From NCBI GenBank assembly GCA_001970855.1, contig LSSN01002851.1:1-19218 (forward strand): DNA of 19,218 nt. The letters run 5' to 3'. Positions 1 to 9,011 of this stretch are shown in pieces. How positions within the stretch are numbered: position 1 is the first letter of the stretch; each line of letters opens with the position of its first letter. The position numbers and the translations under genes were made by a program. This stretch comes from Smittium culicis. Its lineage: Eukaryota > Kickxellomycota > Harpellomycetes > Harpellales > Legeriomycetaceae. The notes beneath the pieces were generated by a model. The model made no database searches, was not told where the DNA came from, and saw only the letters and a list, made by a program, of their open reading frames with translations.

Positions 1-1342
1 TGTTAAAGCATGCAAATAAATAAAAGAAATGTAAAAATATTTAGAATATAGAAAGCGAGTTTTTTTTTGAAGTAATAAGTTTATTAGTTATGATTAAAAA
101 GTAATTAAATACCTGTCAAAATTCATTAATAGCGTTGTTATTATAAGTTAATACTATTAAATTTATCGTCTTTTAACTGTAGAGCATGATAGTTAATATA
201 GAGCACTTTATATAACTGGTATTAAATTTAAATGGTAACACTTTATTAAAAGGAAAAAAAAAGAAAAGTTCTACAACAAATCATAATTAAATACAGTTCC
301 ATAAAAAAAAACAGTGGCTTATATTGTTATATTTCAGTGTGATGTTTAAAACTTTTTTTATTATCGAAGATTATACTTAGTATTGAATTTAAGCTGAATA
401 GATCTTATTTTTATTAAACTATAAAGGGTAAATCGGCATTCAAGGCAGATAATTTATAAAAACGCTAGATTCTTTTTTTTTTTTTTTGGATGCGAGAAAA
501 AAACTAACTCTGAGTATAGTACTCTTTACTAATTTAGTATTACTAGCTTTAATCAATATTCAAGTCTTTAACTTTCTATCTGAACTATTGTGTTTTCTCA
601 GTTTCTTTTTTTTATAGCCTTTATTTTAATCTTTCCTGCTCTTAAGATTTCCCACAAAAAAATAAGCTTAATTCGGGAATCTGGCCCAATCAAATCACTG
701 ATTTGCTATAGAAAAAAAAGGAATGCCTTTTTTTTTTAGTCAATAATATCGCTTCATAATTAATTTATAAATTTATTGGCTTATCTTGATTATAAAAGCA
801 ATCCACTAAATAACCATTGCAACAAAGTGCTCTCTTCGTTAAGAATCCCCCATATGATAAACATTAATTTATCCAAATATAAATGGATTATTTTTCGATA
901 TACGTAATTTTTTTTATTAAAACTTTCGTATTCGCTAGTCAAAAAAATTTTTTTTTCGTCTAATAGATAAAATTTAAAAAGGGCCACTTAAACGATCTAT
1001 ATTTTTATCGAATCAACAAATGCGAATAGAGTTCATATTAAAAATAGTTAATACTCTTCTAAGAATCACGCAAATATTATATCAAATTTCAATTATCATA
1101 TTTTATATTTGTAAATATAATAAATTTATATATACTAAAGATTGTAAGATAAAACATGTATATAATTCCAGAATATAAATAATATGTATTAGAATGTGTA
1201 TTAACATCTTTTTCAAATTTATAAATAAATATTAGTTATTTTTAACTCGACCTAAATAGTAGATAGAAATAATTTTATTAATTTTAATGTTTTTGAATGT
1301 ATATTGCTGTTAATTTTGAGCTCAGGATAAAATAACAGCTTT
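1..1342. other. AT-rich gene-free stretch
   Basis: This stretch is very AT-rich with frequent stops in all frames. The only notable item is a run of 15 T at about 473-487, plus several shorter T or A tracts. A small minus-strand ORF at 790-987 is low-complexity AT-type sequence with no recognisable domain. I see no coding, RNA or repeat signal that I can support. Confidence 0.6.
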
Positions 1343-1346
1343 TTAA

Positions 1347-1520
1347 CCCTTTCCTGCGCATTTTACAGTATTTGATGAGCAAAATATAGCCAACCTCGTT
1401 CAATTTAAAATTCTATAATTTTGAGACTTTGAGAAGGATTGGTTTTTAGTTGAACAGTAGAAAATACTAAATTTCATTACTGACTCGTTATCGACTTTTA
1501 AATAGTTTTATTATTTGCCA
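1347..1520 (+). mobile_element. TTAA-flanked MITE copy A (degenerate right end)
   Basis: This copy begins with CCCTTTCCTGCGC directly after a TTAA (1343-1346). It shares the family's left-half wording: ATATAGCCAAC near 1386, then a GAGACTTTGAGA-like block near 1422. The right part (GACTCGTTATCGACTTTTAA near 1482) aligns with the right half of the copy ending at 6540, but the terminal GGGAAAGGG is no longer recognisable. It contains no ORF. The family is inferred to be a non-autonomous DNA transposon of piggyBac type, because of the TTAA target site and the CCC start. Confidence 0.65.
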
Positions 1521-1524
1521 CTAT

Positions 1525-1629
1525 TATACAACAAACAAATAATTAATAAGACCTCTGAATTAAATTTTAATAACCAAATACAGTTGGATATAATTGTAGA
1601 CCAAAAACAGTCTACCGCCTGTGAAAGAG
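1525..1629 (-). mobile_element. TTAA-flanked MITE copy B (inverted, partial)
   Basis: Read on the minus strand, this copy starts next to TTAA (1630-1633) with CTCTTTCACAGGCGGTAGAC. It then follows the left half of the family (a TATCCAACTG block, then TTTAATTC and AGAGGTCTT). The part nearer 1525 is too short for a complete right half, so the copy is truncated. It faces copy A, so 1347-1629 has a left-type end on both sides and a TTAA on both flanks. It could be a fold-back composite of A and B or two separate insertions. Confidence 0.65.
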
Positions 1630-1633
1630 TTAA

Positions 1634-1826
1634 ACTCTTTCCGGCACCAACATTATTAAGCTTGAATAAAAAAATCATAATATGATAAATAAATTTTAAA
1701 TAGTTTTTTATTGGGCTCAACAAAATCCGTAGACAATAAATATGCATCATACTAAATTGGTTTATCATTTTGTCATTTGGTTGGGTAATTTTGACAGTTC
1801 AAAAAAATCCAACACCCCTGAAAGAA
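1634..1826 (-). mobile_element. TTAA-flanked MITE copy F (inverted, near full length)
   Basis: This 193-bp unit has TTAA on both sides (1630-1633 and 1827-1830). Its ends are ACTCTTTCCGG and CCTGAAAGAAT, which form imperfect terminal inverted repeats. Read on the minus strand it matches the left half of copy C: CTTTCA, then TTTTTTTGAACT, then an ACCCAAC block. It shares its TTAA with copy B, so the two tips form the palindrome GAAAGAGTTAAACTCTTTC at 1623-1641. It is more diverged than copies C and E, and has no ORF. Confidence 0.6.
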
Positions 1827-1830
1827 TTAA

Positions 1831-3656
1831 TATACAAATTTATGTAAATAAGCTATGTAAACTATATTTAATATATAATATAAATAAAAAATATTTTTTG
1901 GATAACGTTTATTGTTAATAATACATTATATAATACTCAAAAGTTGTATAATGAAAAACCTAGGCCTATAAGTATTATCACAAAGGTTCATTCTAGATTG
2001 CCGTTCTCAATCATTACAATAAGATTATCCTATAAATTATTAGAATTATACGGTGCACTTATATAATAACTTTTGCTCTTTATTATTTTTATACTAGCTG
2101 CGCTAATTATAAATAAGAGGATCGTTAATTATAATTTCGTTTTATTTTATTTTATTATATAATAAATAAAAAATAAATAATTATGCGTCATTTCATTCCA
2201 TACCTTATTTTTTTATTTTTAGCCAAAATTTACAACTTGCTGATTTTTTATTAAAACATTGAAGGGTGAAATACAAAAATAATTATTTTAAACTTTTAGA
2301 CTATTTCAACTATGTAGAAGGAACTGAGAAAGAAAAAATATTAAAAAACTACTATGGGATAAGTAAGTTCTTTTATTTCTAATCAATAACTATAATGATT
2401 AAATAATTATTATTGTTAAATTTCAATGTCTTTTGGTAATTTTTTGTTGGAAAACAAATTATATCATTCTAACTGTAAAGTAATCAATAAGTGGGATAAG
2501 TATTTTCTATCAACTAGCCTAGAAAAAAAAATTATAAAATTAGAACGCATTTAGGTACTATCTATTTTTTAATGAATCAAATTCGAAGCATTTGCCTATT
2601 CACTGTCCATTTTAGCATATTTATAGTATGTTCAATATCACAATAGTTTTAATAACACTTTATAGTACATTATTTTAAATAAAAGTATCTTTCAAAAAAT
2701 TTAATAAAGGAGATATTTTTAGAATTGTAAAATTAAAAATAGGTTTATTTATATCTCATTATTCATAGTATATTTTGACACACTATAATAATATATTTTT
2801 TAGAGTTATAAAAAACATCTAATTTATTTGATAAATTATATTTTTAAATCAAATATTGTAATTAAAACGTAGAAATAGGAACAGCGTAATTGTTTATCAA
2901 CTTTACATATTGAATCTATTAAAAATTTCTAATTCATAACAGCGATCTTATTTTGTGTAATACTTTTATCATTGATTTCATAGCTTATGTGGGGGACTCC
3001 TTAGGTCGTGACGAGCAATTTTCTTGTAAATTTAAATTATTCAAAAAAGCTATATTTTTATTTTAGATAAAATGTTAAAAACGTTTGATAATATATTCTG
3101 ATTAAAATTAAACAGCAACTATAGTTTTTAGCGAAGGGGAAACATAATAGAAAAGGCTTGCCCATCAAAAGAATCTCCCATGTATATAAATAAGCTGTGT
3201 CAAGAATCAAATACTCTATAGCTAATAATAATAAATGAAACTTTGATTAATTTTCTATTATTTTATTCCTATCTAACGATATTTAATGAATGTACTTATT
3301 TATTAGCTTACCATTTATTGGTATACTTATAGTTTGTTTATTTTCTAAAAATAACAATATTGTAATAGCCTTATTATACAATTATATATAGAATACCCTT
3401 TATGAACTGTTTTAAGTATTAAATTTTTACAATTTATGAAATTTCACATTCTTAATTGCCCAATAAGTATAATTTTTTACTTGAATTAGCAAATAATACA
3501 CAAAAAGTGAATTTATAATGTTGGAAAATCATAGCTACATTTGAATTCTGGCACTAATATATTAAAATTTATAATATTCGGTCCAATACTTTGAAGCTGC
3601 AAAATTGTGCTTTCCTCAATTAGGTTCTCCCAAATATTAAATTTAATTGACAATAT
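1831..3656. other. AT-rich gene-free stretch
   Basis: No ORF or RNA gene is supported here. A short near-palindromic AT hairpin lies at about 2147-2172 (TTATTATATAATAA core). A brief GC-richer patch with GTGGGGGACTCC occurs at about 2990-3020, without any recognisable extension. The rest is plain AT-rich DNA. Confidence 0.6.
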
Positions 3657-3660
3657 TTAT

Positions 3661-3846
3661 CCCTTTCACGCGCGGTAGACTATTTTTGAACTAAAAATAT
3701 AACCAACTGAGCTCAGTTAAAATTCTTTAATTCCGAGGCCTTGAGGATTATTGGTTAACTGTTTTATCAAAAAATGATAAATTTGCTTATAAATCATATA
3801 CGAATCAATAAATTTGATTTTTTATAGAGTGCTGGGCGAGAAAGGG
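3661..3846 (+). mobile_element. TTAA-flanked MITE copy C (complete, 186 bp)
   Basis: The left end CCCTTTCACGCGCGGTAGAC and the right end GCTGGGCGAGAAAGGG form terminal inverted repeats whose outer 7-12 bases pair well. The right flank is TTAA (3847-3850). The left flank is TTAT (3657-3660), one base away from TTAA. The body contains the family blocks ATAACCAACTGAG, TTAAAATTCTTTAATTCCGAG and AATAAATTTGATTTTTTA. There is no ORF, so this is a non-autonomous element. The TTAA target and CCC-starting ends are hallmarks of piggyBac-type transposons; assignment to that superfamily is inference. Confidence 0.8.
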
Positions 3847-3854
3847 TTAATTAA

Positions 3855-4237
3855 CCTTATCCCGCGCGGTAGATTATTTTTGATATACAAAATATAGCCA
3901 ACTGAATTCGTTAAAAATAATTTAATTACGAGACTTTAAGAAATACTTGTATATTGGAGGTTATTTCGAGGAGCGGAGCTTTTCCTATTAAAAATTTCTT
4001 ACTTTGCGGCATTACTTTTACTTTTAAATCTTACTAAAAAATATCATCGAATGAATAATCTAGCTCAACCAATAACTTTACCTAATAAAAGTAAGCAAAT
4101 AGAATTTCAAAGAAAAAAAGTACCGTATCCCCTAAGAATATCCCATATTTTATAATATCAGTAAACAATTAATGTTATTTTAAGCCATTGACGAATCACA
4201 AATTTGGTTTTTTTAATGAGCGTAAGACGGGAAAGAG
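3855..4237 (+). mobile_element. TTAA-flanked MITE copy D (383 bp, with extra internal sequence)
   Basis: Exact TTAA lies on both sides (3851-3854 and 4238-4241). The left end CCTTATCCCGCGCGGTAGAT and the following ATATAGCCAACTGAATTCG block match copies C and E. The right end GACGAATCACAAATTTGG through GACGGGAAAGAG also matches. Between about 3950 and 4150 there are roughly 200 extra bases absent from copies C and E, including a GC-richer GAGGAGCGGAGC patch. This is either an insertion in copy D or sequence lost from the shorter copies. It abuts copy C, with TTAATTAA as the shared junction. Confidence 0.75.
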
Positions 4238-4241
4238 TTAA

Positions 4242-6353
4242 CTATACAAAATTTTCTACTTAATAAAGAGCTTTAACTTTGAATTCTCTTTTTATATTTT
4301 TTTTCTATATATGTTCTAAGAAATTCATTATGAGAATCAGCTAATAAAACCACGACCATTTTAAATTTAGATACTTTTTGAATATTTTTTTAAAATATTC
4401 AATAATTTAAGTGTATTTAAAAATTCATCATTAATTGTAATAAATATGCGAAATTTTGGAAAGAAAGTACTAAGTTGCATCAAATATTTATTGAATCGAG
4501 TTTTTTTAAAAAAAAGAGTAATTTCGTACTTAGGTTTTTTATGGCTAACTAGAATACAAAGAACAAAGCTATTATCAATTGATACAAGCAAAATATTATT
4601 TTTTCTTTATGTTTTGCAAATCTGATAACGCACGCTTACAAGTAGCTATTTACAAACAATGCTAACCCAAAGAGAAAGTTGGTTTGTTGATATATTATTA
4701 TATACAGCGTTTTAAATTCTATTTTCTAAATCATAGTATTATTATATCAAAGTTGAGAAATTTAATCTTTATCGAAAAAAAATTAAAAATCAACCTAATT
4801 TGCAATACTAACCAGTTAATCTTACACTCAATTGACGTTTTACTTTAAAATTTTGACATAAATACCAACGATTTTTATATGTAAAATAAAATTTTCAAAA
4901 AAATAACCACAAAATCTTTATTATAAATTTAAGCGAAAATAAATTCAATTCAATTTATACACAAGTTATAAGAACAGAATAAATTTGTCTGTAAATACTT
5001 ATTGCGCTAAGGAGGCATTTCCTCGGTGTAAATAATTTTCTGATTTTGAAATATGTTTTTATTTTCTCTCTATTCATTAATTTTAGAATCTATATTTGCT
5101 ATACAAAAATATTATATATTTCATCATATGTTAACTTTTTTATGTTCTTTGTTAGCTATAAATCATTACACCTAAAAATGCAATCTTCGTAAAGAATCTC
5201 TCGCATTGAATTATTTTTGAAAATTTATAAATTAATGAAATTTAAGCTATGAATTTATCTTTTATTTATAATATTTATAATAGATATTTGAAATTGATAT
5301 TGAAATACATGCAAACAAGTTTTTAATTTAATATTTAATTAATTCATAATTTTATTTACAGACAAAAATTAATAATTCAATATTGTCTCTGTAAAATATT
5401 ACTTAAACACGCAATAAATGGATAAATGATTTTTTTATTCAAATAATAAAAAATTTTATTATTAAAATTTAAAGATTATACTGTATATTTTGTTTTAGAT
5501 ACATATTATATTCATTTTTTATATTAAACCTTAAGTACTCTAGTATTGATTTATAGAGAGTAATTATCAATCATTTATGGAATTATATTAATTTGTTATA
5601 ATTGCTAAATCCAGGTAAGAGAAAAATTAAACTGTAATAAAAAAAATTAGTTCAGTTTTTAAAATAAATAAAATACATTTATATTTACCAAAGGTATTCC
5701 TTTTCAAATTTCTATGATATATCAATTATCATCACTAGTATATATTAATGTATAGACTTAATTAATATATTTCAATTTTAATATATTACTTGTAAATTAA
5801 TTTGATTAAGCTTTTTAGATTTTATTTTATTCAAATATAAAAATGACAAATTAAAGAGATTACTTGAATAAAAATAAATACTATTAGCATTTTTTATGCG
5901 TTTAAAAGTTAAAAAATCTCAATAACTCATATATTTCAGAATCTTGAATAAAAGAAAATAATTCTGTAAATAAATTATAAAAAATTATAAGATTTATATC
6001 ATATTATTGCGCTAGGAACTTAATAAAAATTGACAAAAAATGATAGAATAGTGATTTTGTAACACTGAGTTTTCAGTGATTGTGATGAAAATTATTAGAG
6101 TATTACTATATTTATTTATTTTTCAAATCAGCTAGTTTTAATGTTAGTAACTCAGTGTACCTAAATAATAAGATATTCATTAAATATAAAACCTTTAGTG
6201 CATATAATAAATATAAATAAAAATATTAAAATTTTGATATATCTATGCACCTTATAAAAATATAAATAATTCTCTAAAATCGTGTCTTTTCTAATCATGT
6301 TTTTCAGGTTTAAAATAAAAAGGATATTCTATAGAATTAATAGTATAAAACAG
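4242..6353. other. AT-rich gene-free stretch
   Basis: No coding region is supported. The minus-strand ORF at 4367-4591 is short and of AT-biased composition (K, F, I, L, N), with no domain I recognise. A 12-13 base string, TTATTGCGCTA, occurs near 5001 and again near 6004, with little similarity around it. I see nothing else. Confidence 0.55.
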
Positions 6354-6540
6354 CCTTTTTCCGCTCAGTAAATCTTTTTTGAATTATCAATCTTAGTCAA
6401 TTATATTCATAAAATAAATTTTAAATCCGAAATTGAAATTAAAATGAAATTTTTATAATACCATAAAATACAAATTTTAATTATAAATAACTAGAGATTC
6501 ATTAGTTTCGATTTTTAAAAGAGTTTTTGACGGGAAAGGG
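6354..6540 (+). mobile_element. TTAA-type MITE copy E (187 bp)
   Basis: The unit starts CCTTTTTCCGCTCAGTAAAT and ends TTTTTGACGGGAAAGGG, followed by TAAA, a decayed TTAA. It aligns along its whole length with copies C and D: a CTTTTTTGAA block, then TAGTCAATTATATTC, then AAATTTTAAATCCGAAATT, and a right half GATTCATTAGTTTCGATTTT. Its length is almost identical to copy C (187 versus 186 bp), which supports a fixed-length family. It has no ORF. Confidence 0.75.
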
Positions 6541-7610
6541 TAAAGATAATCAATTTGAAGTAAATTTTTAATTTTATGTTTTTGCTAAAAAATAAATGTT
6601 AGAGGAAACTATAGGTTTCGCAGAGTAGATACATCGCTGAATACAAGGGATCCTTAATTAATTTGAAGAGAAAGTAAAAACGAAAGAAAATGGCATGAAA
6701 TAAAGTAAATAGAGAAAAATTAAGCTACTCTAATACTAATTTGATTTACTGTGAATTTTTTATTTTCTTTTTCTTTTGAATTGAAAGTTGTTAAATTTTG
6801 ATTGGTCCAAAAATTACGAGTAAAACTACAAAGAAAATTTATAGTTAATGAAAGAAAACAAAACTTTAATAAAAATATATTACACGCTGTAACAAAGGCA
6901 CATATAAAAACGATGAAAGATAAACTCAAGTATTAGGATTAAAACGAAATCGAGTTATACTAAGTCGAAAATTTTTTGGTATAAAAAGGACAGCCTAACA
7001 TACTTATGAAGCTCCCCGCTTGAAACATTATTATAAAATAAGATTCCATAATATATTTTTTTTAGCTTTAAATTTAGTTATTATAAGTTATAAAATAAAT
7101 AAGCTTCAAAATATAACAAAGAGTAAAAATTAGTAAAATATTAAAACTCTTATATCTATATGCTTAAAAATTTTAAATACTGACACGAATTCAAGACTTT
7201 AAACCTTAATCCTTAGTTTTTTATTTTTATTACTTTATATTCGAACAAAAATCTATAAACTCATTACACTAAAATCCTTAATTGAAAATAAAGGTAGTGG
7301 TATATTAATTTCTACCACATAGGTGGATTTTGATGTATCTTTTACATTTTTAATTAAAATAAATAGTGTATTCGTTTTTTGAATTTACAATACAAAGAAA
7401 ATTGGGTTTGAGGAATAATGATAATTACTTATCTATTTTTTGCGCATTAGTAACCCAATAGATTAATAAACTATAAAAAAAAAAATAGTGATCAAAAACA
7501 ACGATTTTTAATTTTATATTAGTTTTTAATACAACATCATATCATTTTCTATCTGACGTAAATTGGTTATTTGTATTATATGGAAAGATGAGATTCAATT
7601 ACCAAAATAA
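6541..7610. other. AT-rich gene-free stretch
   Basis: I find no supported gene or RNA. A minus-strand ORF at 6720-6929 has hydrophobic stretches typical of translated AT-rich DNA and no recognisable family. A lone GC-richer string (GAAGCTCCCCGCTTG, about 7008-7022) has no context. Confidence 0.55.
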
Positions 7611-7656
7611 CAAGGTATTTTAACTAGTTTTGATTCCCTAAATGTGAAATACCTTG
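7611..7656. repeat. 10-bp perfect inverted repeat
   Basis: CAAGGTATTT at 7611-7620 is the exact reverse complement of AAATACCTTG at 7647-7656, with a 26-base spacer. It could form a hairpin or cruciform. It marks the left side of a GC-richer block that also contains a hairpin, a tandem repeat and a dispersed repeat. Confidence 0.7.
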
Positions 7657-7717
7657 CCGTTGTTTAGGGGCTTAATTGATGTAATTTTCTAAATACACTA
7701 TACTAAAATTTCACACA

Positions 7718-7757
7718 GCGTTGCACTATCCTTGGTTGGAGATAGTGAAGGCAACGC
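7718..7757. repeat. Strong bulged hairpin (13-bp stem)
   Basis: GCGTTGC (7718-7724) pairs with GCAACGC (7751-7757), and ACTATC (7725-7730) pairs with GATAGT (7741-7746). A four-base bulge GAAG and a ten-base loop remain. The stem is far more GC-rich than its surroundings, so chance formation is less likely. Its role is unknown. It may be a transposon end, a structured transcript or a recombination site. Confidence 0.7.
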
Positions 7758-7758
7758 C

Positions 7759-7789
7759 CAGCGATTCGGAGGACAGCGATTCCAGAGGA
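7759..7789. repeat. Two-unit tandem repeat (15/16 bp)
   Basis: CAGCGATTCGGAGGA (7759-7773) is followed directly by CAGCGATTCCAGAGGA (7774-7789). It lies immediately downstream of the bulged hairpin and immediately upstream of the 345-bp dispersed repeat. The second copy of that repeat, at 18170, lacks both the hairpin and this tandem pair. Confidence 0.7.
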
Positions 7790-7794
7790 GGACC

Positions 7795-8137
7795 ATCTAG
7801 AAACAGGAGTAACTGATTCGTTTAGCACAGTCTGAGACATTCTCTGTGCACAAGTCCAGAGTTCTGCAGCATTACAGATTTCATTCTTTTTAGCAGCTTA
7901 TATTAGGGGAGCTAGGTCGATCATTACCACGTTTGTGTAGAAGCCTATTTTTTATTAATCCTGTTAGATGTAGGCTTTGAATAGAAGCTCAATGATCTCA
8001 ACGAATATAATTTTGTTGTAACAAGCTTAATTCCATGACTGCTTGTAACTCCATTCATCCAGCCTACTTAGATCAATGTCAGTGTTGATCTTTCAGTAGG
8101 TATATTGATCACATTTCCCTTTAGGTTCGCAGCCGGT
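7795..8137 (+). repeat. Dispersed 345-bp repeat, copy 1
   Basis: This segment aligns end to end with 18170-18519. Shared blocks are AAACAGGAG at the left edge, TCTCTGTG, CAGAGTT, CCACGTTT, GATGTAGGCT, GCTCAAT, TCTCAACGAAT, TGCTTGTAACT, CAGCCTACTT, GATCTTTCAG, ATTTCCCTTT and GCCGGT at the right edge. The arms GTAGGCT (7970-7976) and AGCCTAC (8061-8067) are complementary and conserved in both copies. Copy 1 also has local stems GCACAG/CTGTGC and ACAAGC/GCTTGT. There is no convincing ORF. It could be a short non-autonomous retroelement, a solo terminal repeat or a structured RNA. It ends 113 bp outside the DIRS-like element's terminal repeat, so it may or may not belong to that element. Confidence 0.8.
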
Positions 8138-8250
8138 ATACCATATGAGGAATTTATTAGTATCAAGAGTATTAGTTTTTTTATTCCTTGTACAAACTTT
8201 TTTAGAATTAATCGAGCTCTTTAGAGCGAAGATTAATTCATATTATATGA

Positions 8251-8269
8251 GGAGAGGAGACATATTAAG
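8251..8269. repeat. DIRS-like element terminal inverted repeat, left
   Basis: GGAGAGGAGACATATTAAG is the exact reverse complement of 9907-9925. Similarity extends outward (ATATTATAT at 8240-8248 against the complement of 9929-9938) and a few bases inward (TTAC, with a two-base gap), giving about 35 bp in total. The recombinase reading frame ends with TAA at 8272-8270, exactly against this repeat. Confidence 0.85.
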
Positions 8270-9011
8270 TTACTCCAAAGGTAATATAGACTCTGTTAGG
8301 TTACTAGTAGAACCTCTTGTGTGTCTATAATATGAGTCAAACATGGAATATTTTGACCAAAAGGCGTGTGTAACTATGTCGTCGGCGGACATTCCTGCTG
8401 ATGATGCTAGAGTAGCTCTTATTGCGCGTGCTTTGGGTATCGGAGTATTTGGTGGACGTATTATAAGCTCGGATAACATATGAATGTAGTGAGTTATACT
8501 TCCACTGTAAGAGGTTTTGAATAGTCATTTAAATATTGTAGTGTTCTATTAACAATAATTTTACTATTATTTACGTGTGGGCTCGGACACGGACTATTAG
8601 CAATACTTGTTTTGTATACTTCATATGTATAAACTGGGCATAAAATTTGATCGGTATGTCTATTTATCTGACATGGGCGTATGATTGAACGCCCTTGGCG
8701 CTTTTCTTTAGGGGAAAAAATAGTTAATTAAGAGCACTTTGTGAAATAAATGGCTTAGAATCGTCTATATGGTGTATATTTGATGCACGAAGGAATCCTG
8801 TAACAGCTAATAGCCAACATAATTTTGCTGATAACTCCTTATCGGATAGACCATCTGATTGGCCCCAGAGCTTAATCCTATTTATCACCGGTGTGATATC
8901 AATTGAGGGCCTAATAAAAGAAGTTAAAGAGGCATCTTCAAGAGCAGCAAAGAATTCATTAATAAGCTGGATATTATCGAGTTCCTCCGGGATATCCACT
9001 AGCGTTAAATG
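8270..9011 (-). pseudogene. DIRS-type tyrosine recombinase, broken over three frames
   Basis: The N-terminal part (9011-8727) holds KLCWLLAVTGFLRASNI, where the Arg at 8789-8787 fits the first catalytic Arg of tyrosine recombinases. It stops at TAA 8726-8724, but the sense continues one frame over (about 8730-8494) with SPKEKRQGR, which fits the Lys-bearing hairpin region, and ILCPV. That frame stops at TAA 8496-8494 and the sense continues in a third frame from about 8497 to TAA 8272-8270. This last part holds PKARAI (the HxxR-box position, His replaced, as I recall for this clade), AFWS, and MFDSYYR with the nucleophilic Tyr candidates at 8332-8327. Each break is best explained by loss of one base. 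The total is about 245 codons, near full length for the catalytic region. The neighbouring reverse transcriptase is missing, so the protein would be non-functional even without the breaks. Confidence 0.8.

Noticed and set aside
424..433. AAAGGGTAAA string resembling a right end of the TTAA element family
   Set aside because: No matching left end or internal block is found about 187 bp upstream.
790..987. Small ORFs in the left desert (790-987, 1511-1768, 4367-4591, 6720-6929) and at the right end (18017-18199, 18882-19124)
   Set aside because: Their composition is what AT-rich DNA gives by chance, with no domains. Two of them overlap repeats (1511-1768 over MITE copies, 18017-18199 into the dispersed repeat).
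5001..6016. TTATTGCGCTA string present near 5001 and 6004
   Set aside because: Similarity does not extend beyond about 13 bases, so it is probably chance in AT-rich DNA.
8120..8137. GGTTCGCAGCC in the dispersed repeat as a tRNA-type B box (SINE idea)
   Set aside because: The second copy reads GATATGCGGCC at this place, and no A box is seen upstream in either copy.
8145..8330. Plus-strand ORF of 61 codons with a hydrophobic start
   Set aside because: It lies largely antisense to the C-terminal part of the recombinase remnant and the terminal inverted repeat, so it is a shadow frame.
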